7,128 bases of DNA. Origin: Paracoccaceae bacterium (GTDB lineage: Bacteria > Pseudomonadota > Alphaproteobacteria > Rhodobacterales > Rhodobacteraceae). A model generated the notes under the pieces. It did not search any database. It saw nothing but the letters and a program-made list of their open reading frames with translations, and was not told where the DNA came from. Below are positions 1 to 5,239 of the stretch, piece after piece. Each line of letters starts with the position of its first letter. The first letter of the stretch is position 1. Where the stretch lies: contig SBFT01000098.1 in NCBI GenBank assembly GCA_006227805.1, positions 1 to 7,128 of the forward strand. Reading direction: 5' to 3'. The translations under genes were made by a program, and so were the position numbers.

Positions 1-9
1 TAACCTGTC

Positions 10-537
10 ATGCCCCGCGTGCAACGCATCGCCTCGGTCCTGTCCTATGTCACGCTTGTCCTGATGAGCGTGCTGGTCCTTGCCGCTATCGCCTTCCTGA
101 TCCAGCCGGAAATGGCCCGCGATATCCTGCTGGAAGCCGCGCCTGTCGGGCGCATGGATGTGCAGCCAGGTGCGGGGACGCTCTATCTCCTGCAAATCGC
201 GGGCTGGCCGGTCCTTGTGCTGAACCTGGTCGTATTGTGGAACATGTACGCGCTGTTCTGCCTCTATGCGCAGGGCGATGCGCTGTCGCCGTCCTGCGGC
301 GCGCACCTGCGCCGGATCGGGCTGGGGCTGATCGTGGTGCCGTTCCTGGTGATGGCCTATGGCGCGATCGCGTCGGTCTTGCTGACCTGGGAGAATGCGC
401 CCGGCGCGCGCGAGTTGACGTTGGCCATCGACTCGCAGGGACTGGGGTTCGTCATCGGCGGCGCGCTGTTGCTGTTTGTGGGCATGTCGATGCGCGAGGC
501 GGCGGCACTGGCCGAGGAAAACAAGGGGTTCGTCTGA
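10..537 (+). CDS. DUF2975-type four-helix membrane protein
   Basis: Encodes a 175-residue integral membrane protein. Four hydrophobic segments are visible, at about residues 8-31, 58-84, 103-127 and 143-162. The features that suggest DUF2975 are the short 'LFCLYAQGD' stretch after helix 2 (residues 82-90), the 'LRRIG' at 100-104 entering helix 3, and the C-terminal 'MREAAALAEEN' (161-171) after helix 4. Members of this family are commonly encoded beside a small Cro/CI-like regulator, as here: the TGA stop overlaps the ATG of the next gene by one base. The biochemical role of the family is not established; control of the partner regulator from the membrane is my inference. The ATG at 10 gives a normal full length, but only nine bases lie upstream, so its ribosome site and promoter cannot be judged. 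Family assignment is from recalled motifs. Confidence 0.82.
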   Translation: MPRVQRIASVLSYVTLVLMSVLVLAAIAFLIQPEMARDILLEAAPVGRMDVQPGAGTLYLLQIAGWPVLVLNLVVLWNMYALFCLYAQGDALSPSCGAHLRRIGLGLIVVPFLVMAYGAIASVLLTWENAPGARELTLAIDSQGLGFVIGGALLLFVGMSMREAAALAEENKGFV

Positions 538-737
538 TGCAGATCGTCGTCCGTCTGGACGTGATGCTGGCGCGGCGCAAGATGAAGTCGCGCGAACTTG
601 CCGAGATCGTCGGCATCACCGAGCAGAACCTCAGCCTGCTGAAGTCGGGAAAGGTGAAGGGGATCCGGTTCGAGACGCTGGCCCGGATATGCGAAGCGCT
701 GCAATGCCAGCCCGGTGATCTGCTGGAGGCCGAGTAG
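537..737 (+). CDS. Small Cro/CI-like (XRE) HTH regulator
   Basis: A 66-residue protein that is almost entirely one helix-turn-helix domain. Helix 1 is about residues 4-14, helix 2 'SRELAEIVG' 18-26, recognition helix 'TEQNLSLLKSGK' 28-39, and helix 4 'RFETLARICEAL' 44-55. It ends in 'CQPGDLLE' (57-64), the usual close of the short HTH_26/YozG-like regulators that pair with DUF2975 proteins. The ATG at 537 shares its A with the stop of the upstream gene (TGATG), so translation is probably coupled; an AAGGGG stretch sits about ten bases upstream. The reading frame is open further upstream to 237, but that part only shadows the membrane-protein gene. It is probably a DNA-binding regulator. Whether it acts on its own pair or on the divergent-function cluster starting 151 bases downstream is unknown. 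Confidence 0.88.
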   Translation: MQIVVRLDVMLARRKMKSRELAEIVGITEQNLSLLKSGKVKGIRFETLARICEALQCQPGDLLEAE

Positions 738-750
738 CACGTCCGGAAGC

Positions 751-770
751 CGTTACAATTCGTAACAATT
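751..770. repeat. 10-bp tandem repeat, candidate operator
   Basis: Two adjacent 10-base units, CGTTACAATT and CGTAACAATT, differ at one position. The same bases also contain a short inverted repeat, GTTAC-AATTC-GTAAC (752-766). A 10-base period places equivalent bases on the same face of the helix. The element lies 21 bases upstream of the candidate -35, which would suit an activator or repressor site. Role is inferred from position and symmetry only. Confidence 0.4.
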
Positions 771-790
771 GGGCAAACATCACGAAAAAG

Positions 791-819
791 TTGACGCCGA
801 CGCTTGCCCCCGGTCGCAT
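791..819 (+). promoter_or_regulatory. Candidate sigma-70-type promoter
   Basis: TTGACG at 791-796 matches five of six bases of the -35 consensus. After exactly 17 bases, TCGCAT (814-819) matches only three of six of the -10 consensus. Weak -10 boxes are common in GC-rich alphaproteobacteria. The site lies about 70 bases upstream of the TTG start at 889 and just after the tandem repeat. Tentative. Confidence 0.3.
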
Positions 820-874
820 GAAGGCGGAATCGCCCCGGCGGCCGAGGACCGGCTCAGCCAAACATGCCGGTTTG

Positions 875-885
875 GGAGGAGGAAG
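875..885 (+). promoter_or_regulatory. Strong ribosome binding site fixing the TTG start
   Basis: The purine run GGAGGAGGAAG contains a full GGAGG at 878-882, six bases ahead of TTG 889. No comparable site precedes the other in-frame candidate, TTG at 769. The first in-frame ATG codon downstream lies well inside the adenylation domain. This site is therefore the main reason for choosing 889 as the start of the ligase gene. Confidence 0.8.
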
Positions 886-888
886 ACT

Positions 889-2859
889 TTGGCCGAGACG
901 CATTCCGGCGCCGGGGGGCATCAGTCCCTTCCGGCCCTGCTTCATCGCAACGCGACGCTCTATCGCGACAAGCCCGCCTATCGCGAAAAGGAACTGGGGA
1001 TCTGGCAGAGCTGGACCTGGGGTCAGACCGAGCAGGAGATCGAGGCACTGGCCCTGGGCCTTCTGAACCTCGGCCTGCGCAAGGGCGATTTCGTCGCGAT
1101 CATCGGCCGCAACCGTCCCTATCTCTACTGGGCGATGGTGGCGGTCCAGTCCTGCGGCGCGGTGCCGGTGCCGGTCTACCAGGACGCGGTGGCCGAAGAG
1201 ATGGCCTATGTCCTGGAACATTGCGGCGCGCGCTTCGTCATTGCCGCCGACCAGGAACAGGTCGACAAGGTGATCGAGATCCGCGACCAGCTGGGTCAGC
1301 TGGAGCACATGATCTACCTGGACCCGCGCGGTCTGCGGAAATACGACCACAGCAAGCTGCACCAGTATTCCCATGTGCAGGACCAGGGCCGCGCCGCGCG
1401 CGACGAATACCTGCCGGAACTCAAGCGCCGCCGCGAGGCGTTGGGCTTCGACGACACCTGCGTGATGCTCTACACCAGCGGCACGACCGGCAAGCCGAAG
1501 GGCGTGGTCCTGTCGAACCGCAATGTCATCCTGACCTCGAAGAATTCCTGCGAATTCGACAAGCTGACCGTGGACGAGGACATCCTGTCCTACCTTCCGA
1601 TGGCCTGGGTCGGCGACTTCATCTTCTCGATCGGACAGGCCTATTGGGCGGGGTTCTGCGTGAACTGCCCCGAAAGCCCCGACACGATGCTGACCGACCT
1701 GCGCGAGATAGGGCCCACCTATTTCTTCGCCCCTCCGCGCGTCTTCGAGACCCAGCTGACCAACGTCATGATCCGGATGGAGGATGCCGGGCGGCTGAAG
1801 AAGTGGCTGTTCGACCATTACATGGCCCATGCCCGCAAGGTCGGCCCCGCGATCCTGGACGGCAAGCCGGTCGGCATGGGCGACCGCTTCAGGTACTGGC
1901 TGGGCAACCTCTTCGTCTACGGACCCCTGAAAAATACCCTGGGGTTCAGCCGTGTCCGCGTCGGCTATACCGCGGGCGAGGCGATCGGCCCCGAGATCTT
2001 CGATTTCTACCGGGCGCTGGGCATCAACCTGAAGCAGCTCTACGGCCAGACCGAGGCGACGGTGTTCATCACCGCGCAGCCGGATGGCGAGGTGCGTTCG
2101 GACACGGTGGGCATCAAGTGCCCCGATGTGGAGATCCGCATTGCCGACACCGGCGAGGTCTTCTATCGCAGCCCGGGCGTTTTCGTCGAATACTACAAGA
2201 ACGCCGAGTCCACCGCCTCGACCAAGGATCCCGAAGGCTGGGTCGCCACCGGCGACGCGGGCTTCATCGAGCCCGATACCGGGCATCTGCGCATCATCGA
2301 CCGCGCCAAGGACGTGGGCCAGATGGCCGATGGCCGGATGTTCGCGCCGAAATATGTCGAGAACAAACTGAAGTTCTTCCCCAACATCCTGGAAGCTGTC
2401 CTGTTCGGAAACGGGCGCGACGAATGCGTGGCCTTCATCAACATCGACCTGACGGCGGTGGGCAACTGGGCGGAACGCAACAACATCGCCTATTCCTCGT
2501 ATCAGGAACTGGCCGGTCACCCGCAGGTGATGAAGACGATCCAGTCCCATGTGGAGGAGGTGAACCGCTCGGTCGCGCAGGACGAGATGCTCTCGGGCTG
2601 CCAGGTGCACCGCTTCGTCGTGCTGCACAAGGAACTGGACGCCGATGACGGCGAGTTGACCCGCACCCGCAAGGTCCGCCGCCGCATCATCGAGGAGAAA
2701 TACGCCGACATCATCGCCGCACTCTACGACGGGTCGAAGTCGGTCAGCACGCGCACCGAGGTGACCTACGAGGATGGCCGCAAGGGCCATATCAGCGCCA
2801 CGCTGGAAATCCGCGCGGCGGCGGTCGTGGGCGAACGGCAGCGGATGGCGGCGGAATGA
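889..2859 (+). CDS. AMP-forming acyl-CoA ligase (long-chain type)
   Basis: A 656-residue member of the ANL adenylate-forming superfamily, sized like long-chain acyl-CoA synthetases. It should activate a carboxylate with ATP to an acyl-AMP and then form the CoA thioester in the cytoplasm. Visible motifs are the phosphate-binding loop YTSGTTGKPKG (195-205), YGQTEA (385-390), the ribose-binding TGD with D456, the hinge region IIDRAKD (469-475) followed by DGRMFAP (481-487), and the C-terminal TRTRKVRRR with candidate catalytic lysine K595. Nothing essential appears missing. It starts at TTG 889 behind a strong GGAGG, and no ATG start would keep the N-terminal domain. It heads the importer cluster and overlaps the next gene by four bases (ATGA). 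Substrate is not readable; the linked importer suggests an exogenous carboxylate. Aromatic or other acid specificity is possible despite the 'long-chain' resemblance. Confidence 0.9.
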   Translation: MAETHSGAGGHQSLPALLHRNATLYRDKPAYREKELGIWQSWTWGQTEQEIEALALGLLNLGLRKGDFVAIIGRNRPYLYWAMVAVQSCGAVPVPVYQDAVAEEMAYVLEHCGARFVIAADQEQVDKVIEIRDQLGQLEHMIYLDPRGLRKYDHSKLHQYSHVQDQGRAARDEYLPELKRRREALGFDDTCVMLYTSGTTGKPKGVVLSNRNVILTSKNSCEFDKLTVDEDILSYLPMAWVGDFIFSIGQAYWAGFCVNCPESPDTMLTDLREIGPTYFFAPPRVFETQLTNVMIRMEDAGRLKKWLFDHYMAHARKVGPAILDGKPVGMGDRFRYWLGNLFVYGPLKNTLGFSRVRVGYTAGEAIGPEIFDFYRALGINLKQLYGQTEATVFITAQPDGEVRSDTVGIKCPDVEIRIADTGEVFYRSPGVFVEYYKNAESTASTKDPEGWVATGDAGFIEPDTGHLRIIDRAKDVGQMADGRMFAPKYVENKLKFFPNILEAVLFGNGRDECVAFINIDLTAVGNWAERNNIAYSSYQELAGHPQVMKTIQSHVEEVNRSVAQDEMLSGCQVHRFVVLHKELDADDGELTRTRKVRRRIIEEKYADIIAALYDGSKSVSTRTEVTYEDGRKGHISATLEIRAAAVVGERQRMAAE

Positions 2860-3110
2860 CCCTGCTGGCGGTGATCCTGTTCGCGTCGGGCTTCGCGGTC
2901 AGCTGGGCCGCGGGACGGTTCCTGACGCGGGGTGCGTCCATCGCGCAGGGTGCCGCGATCGGGGCCTGCGGGGTCGGCGCCTTCGTCTTCGGGATGCCGG
3001 ACTTCTGGCAGGAGAACATCCTCTACGTGCTGGTGATCCTGTTGATCTACGGCCTGATCGGCGCGGTGATCTTCCGCGCGGGCGTGGCCGGTCGGGAAGG
3101 GGTGAAATAG
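2856..3110 (+). CDS. Small hydrophobic membrane protein A, unknown
   Basis: An 84-residue protein I do not recognise. It is nearly all membrane: hydrophobic segments at about residues 2-19, 27-47 and 55-74, with short basic links (R21, R25, R74, R80) and an acidic or aromatic turn MPDFWQEN (47-54) before the last segment. The likely result is three helices in the inner membrane. Reality of the gene is supported by the ATGA overlap with the ligase stop, the exact abutment of its TAG with the ATG of the ATPase gene, and a sensible membrane-protein composition throughout. Its own ribosome site is weak, so it probably depends on coupling to ligase translation. Placement between ligase and importer ATPase suggests a role with one of them, such as a membrane anchor or accessory subunit; this is inference. 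Confidence 0.75.
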   Translation: MTLLAVILFASGFAVSWAAGRFLTRGASIAQGAAIGACGVGAFVFGMPDFWQENILYVLVILLIYGLIGAVIFRAGVAGREGVK

Positions 3111-3929
3111 ATGCTGGATCAATCCCAGGGATACGTCACTGACGACGGCCGCAAGATCGGCGGCGTGGTGATGGAGATGAAGAACATCACGCTGCGCTTC
3201 GGCGGCGTCGAGGCGATCAAGGACATCAGCTTCGACATCCGCGAGGGCGAGATCCGCGCGATCATCGGCCCGAACGGGGCGGGCAAGTCCTCGATGCTGA
3301 ACGTGATCAGCGGCTTCTATCACCCGCAGGAGGGCGAGGTCTGGTATCGCGGCCGCAAGCGGCCGCCGATGAAGCCCTACCAGGTGGCCCGGCAGGGCAT
3401 CGCGCGCACCTTCCAGAACATCGCGCTGTTCGAAGGGATGAGCGTTCTGGACAACGTCATGACCGGCCGCCTGACGCATATGGACAGCAACATCTTCCGC
3501 CAGGCGATCTGGAAGGGCCGCGCCGAGCGCGAAGAGGTCGAGAACCGCGAGAAGGCCGAGCGGATCATCGATTTCCTGGAAATCCAGAACATCCGCAAGA
3601 CGCCCGTCTCGCGGTTGCCCTATGGTCTGAAGAAGCGGGTCGAACTGGCCCGCGCGCTCGTGTCCGAGCCGTCGCTTCTGCTGCTGGACGAGCCCATGGC
3701 GGGCATGAACGTCGAGGAGAAGGAGGACATGTGCCGCTTCATCCTGGACGTGAACGACGAATTCGGCACCACCATCGCCCTGATCGAGCATGACATGGGC
3801 GTGGTGATGGACCTGAGCGACCGCGTGGTCGTGATGGACTACGGAAAGAAGATCGGCGACGGCACGCCGCACGAGGTGCGCAACAACCCCGAGGTGATCG
3901 ACGCCTACCTGGGGGTCAGCCATGACTGA
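3111..3929 (+). CDS. livG: LivG-type ABC importer ATPase
   Basis: A 272-residue ATP-binding subunit of a HAAT/branched-chain-type importer, acting at the cytoplasmic face of the permeases. Walker A is GPNGAGKS (53-60), the Q-loop glutamine is Q102 in RTFQN, Walker B plus catalytic glutamate is LLLLDE (189-194), and the switch histidine is H227 in IEHDM. The signature motif reads LPYGL (169-173) in place of LSGGQ. The LivG-like insert between Q-loop and signature and the 'MAGMN' after Walker B fit LivG better than LivF. About 20 extra residues precede the usual start of the fold; an internal ATG at 3171 (M21) would remove them, but GGAAGGGG at 3095-3102 favours 3111. The gene abuts the preceding stop with no gap. 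The usual partner ATPase LivF is absent from the window. Substrate is inferred only from the ligase neighbour. Confidence 0.93.
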   Translation: MLDQSQGYVTDDGRKIGGVVMEMKNITLRFGGVEAIKDISFDIREGEIRAIIGPNGAGKSSMLNVISGFYHPQEGEVWYRGRKRPPMKPYQVARQGIARTFQNIALFEGMSVLDNVMTGRLTHMDSNIFRQAIWKGRAEREEVENREKAERIIDFLEIQNIRKTPVSRLPYGLKKRVELARALVSEPSLLLLDEPMAGMNVEEKEDMCRFILDVNDEFGTTIALIEHDMGVVMDLSDRVVVMDYGKKIGDGTPHEVRNNPEVIDAYLGVSHD

Positions 3930-3981
3930 GACCGCCGGGACATGTTCAACCCTGCCGACCCGGGGAGGTCCGGATGCCTGA
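3922..3981 (+). other. 19-codon ORF bridging livG and livH
   Basis: An ATG at 3922, inside the last livG codons, opens a 19-codon frame that closes with TGA at 3979-3981, just inside the livH start (ATG 3974). It thus spans the only long gap within the ATPase-permease part. The predicted peptide is polar, rich in Thr, Pro and Gly, with no membrane or signal character. It may carry ribosomes across the 44-base gap and couple the two genes, or be chance. No dedicated ribosome site was seen for it. Confidence 0.2.
3962..3968 (+). promoter_or_regulatory. Ribosome binding site of livH
   Basis: GGGGAGG lies five bases before ATG 3974. It supports that start and shows livH can initiate independently after the 44-base spacer. 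Confidence 0.7.
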
Positions 3982-4978
3982 TACCTTCTATTTCGCGCTG
4001 GAAGTCACGGTGAACGGCCTGATGGCCGGGGTCATGTATGCGCTGGTGGCGCTGGGCTTCGTCCTGATCTTCAAGGCCAGCGGAATCTTCAACTTCGCGC
4101 AAGGGGTCATGGCGCTGTTCGCCGCGATGACCTTCGTGGGCATCCAGAACGGACAGATCCCCTTCGCCCACCTGATCAACGCCATCCTCGGCACCAACAT
4201 CCACTACTTCGGCTGGAAGCTGCATTCGATCCTGGCGATCGTGCTGACAGTCGTCGTGATGATCCTGCTGGCCTGGGCGGTGCAGCGGTTCATCTTCCGC
4301 TACCTGGTCGGACAGGAGCCGATCATCCTGTTCATGGCGACCATCGGCCTCGCCTACCTGCTGGAAGGCGTCGCCGACCTGATGTGGGGCGCCGACATCA
4401 AGAAGGTGGATGTCTGCCTGGCCGAGGGCACCTGCCTGCCGCAGGGCATCAACGCCGCCATCGACGAGGCAACGTTCAACCTCTTCGGCTATGGCTTCTT
4501 CATCGACAACCTCGACATCACCGCGACCATCGTGGCGGCGATCCTCGTGGCCGCGCTGGTGGCGTTCAGCCAGTATACCAAGCAGGGCCGCGCGATGCGC
4601 GCGGTGGCCGACGACCACCAGGCGGCGCTGAGCGTGGGCGTCTCGCTCAACTACATCTGGATCCTCGTGTGGTCGGTCGCGGGTTTCGTGGCGCTGGTCG
4701 CGGGCCTGATGTGGGGGGCGAAGTCGGGGGTTCAGTTCTCGCTGTCGCTGATCGCGCTGAAGGCCTTGCCGGTGCTGATGCTGGGGGGCTTCACCTCGAT
4801 CCCGGGGGCCATCGTCGGCGGGCTGATCATCGGCATGGGTGAGAAGCTCTTCGAGTTCTTCATCGGCTCGGCGATCGGCGGCGCGACCGAGAACTGGTTC
4901 GCCTATGTGCTGGCGCTCATCTTCCTCGTCTTCCGGCCGCAGGGCCTGTTCGGCGAGAAGATCATCGAGAGGGTGTAG
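3974..4978 (+). CDS. livH: LivH-type ABC permease
   Basis: A 334-residue inner-membrane permease of the branched-chain (HAAT) type. The N-terminal part NGLMAGVMYALVALGFVLIF (14-33) followed by KASGIFNFAQG (34-44) is typical of LivH. Further hydrophobic segments lie at about 86-108, 115-137, 183-198, 227-248, 257-289 and 307-321. The cytoplasmic loop that docks the ATPase is visible as GRAMRAVADDHQAALSVGV (205-223), and the protein closes with RPQGLFG (321-327). A longer, less hydrophobic loop (about 138-180) contains C148 and C154. It pairs with the LivM-type permease downstream to form the channel. The gene follows livG after 44 bases and has its own good ribosome site, while its stop lies two bases before the next ATG. 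Family assignment is firm; the transported ligand is not determined. Confidence 0.93.
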   Translation: MPDTFYFALEVTVNGLMAGVMYALVALGFVLIFKASGIFNFAQGVMALFAAMTFVGIQNGQIPFAHLINAILGTNIHYFGWKLHSILAIVLTVVVMILLAWAVQRFIFRYLVGQEPIILFMATIGLAYLLEGVADLMWGADIKKVDVCLAEGTCLPQGINAAIDEATFNLFGYGFFIDNLDITATIVAAILVAALVAFSQYTKQGRAMRAVADDHQAALSVGVSLNYIWILVWSVAGFVALVAGLMWGAKSGVQFSLSLIALKALPVLMLGGFTSIPGAIVGGLIIGMGEKLFEFFIGSAIGGATENWFAYVLALIFLVFRPQGLFGEKIIERV

Positions 4979-4980
4979 CC

Positions 4981-5238
4981 ATGCAGAAGCTGATCGCGAT
5001 CCTGAATGTGGTGGCCTGGGGCGGGTTCTGGGCCTTCGGATACCTGGCGCTGACCTCGGGCGCCGAGGGCGGCGGGCGCGTCGTGGTCGCGGCGCTGCTG
5101 GCGGCCGCCGGCGGGGGCCTGGGTATCTGGGCCTACCTGTGGCTGGTGCGCCACTCCGAGGCCACGGGCTATGCCCGGCCCGCCAACCGGGCGCGCCGCG
5201 CCCACGAGGATACCGACATGACCGGGGAGACCGTCTGA
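4981..5238 (+). CDS. Small two-helix membrane protein B, unknown
   Basis: An 85-residue protein I do not recognise, placed between the two permease genes. It has two hydrophobic segments, about residues 3-25 and 33-56, the second rich in Ala and Gly (AAAGGGLG, 41-48) as in tightly packed helices. A polar tail (57-85) follows, basic at 57-74 and acidic after it. By the positive-inside rule the basic tail should be cytoplasmic, giving a hairpin with both ends inside. GAGAGGG at 4967-4973 provides a ribosome site; the livH stop is two bases upstream and livM starts one base after its own stop. The position suggests an accessory component made in step with the permeases. It shows no evident sequence resemblance to protein A. 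It might be a non-conserved frame, but the spacing on both sides argues for a real gene. Confidence 0.75.
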   Translation: MQKLIAILNVVAWGGFWAFGYLALTSGAEGGGRVVVAALLAAAGGGLGIWAYLWLVRHSEATGYARPANRARRAHEDTDMTGETV

Positions 5239-5239
5239 G

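Larger units (their letters stand above)
738..888 (+). promoter_or_regulatory. Intergenic control region before ligase-importer cluster
   Basis: This 151-base gap separates the HTH gene from the ligase gene and is the most likely site of the cluster's promoter. Its first half (about 751-790) is clearly AT-richer than its surroundings. It holds a 10-bp tandem repeat and a TTGAC element, both listed separately. No intrinsic terminator with a T-run is visible after the HTH gene, so read-through from the upstream pair is possible. The ligase frame stays open back to a TTG at 769, but that extension has no recognisable protein content and would cover the candidate promoter. Confidence 0.55.

Noticed and set aside
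237..536. Upstream extension of the HTH gene
   Set aside because: It lies fully within the DUF2975 gene in another frame and is Arg/Ala-rich nonsense; the coupled ATG at 537 gives the complete domain.
1541..1557. Two GAATTC hexamers 12 bases apart inside the ligase
   Set aside because: Arises from ordinary codons for Asn-Ser and Glu-Phe; no sign of a mobile element or junction.
864..2648. Plus-strand alternative frame of 594 codons inside the ligase
   Set aside because: Arg/Gly/Pro-rich out-of-frame translation of the ligase gene with no motif.
631..2790. Minus-strand open frame of about 719 codons opposite the ligase
   Set aside because: Same codon-bias shadow effect. It is antisense to a ligase with intact motifs and no recognisable domain is seen in it.
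2766..3923. Minus-strand open frame of 385 codons opposite protein A and livG
   Set aside because: Shadow of the + strand genes; composition is His/Asp/Arg-rich and its ends match no gene junction.
3957..3970. Four-pair GACC/GGTC stem over the livH ribosome site
   Set aside because: Too short to call a regulatory structure in DNA this rich in G and C.
4588..4604. Perfect seven-base inverted repeat around ATG in livH
   Set aside because: It falls within the conserved Gly-Arg-Ala-Met-Arg-Ala codons of the ATPase-docking loop, where GC-rich Arg and Ala codons readily make such symmetry.
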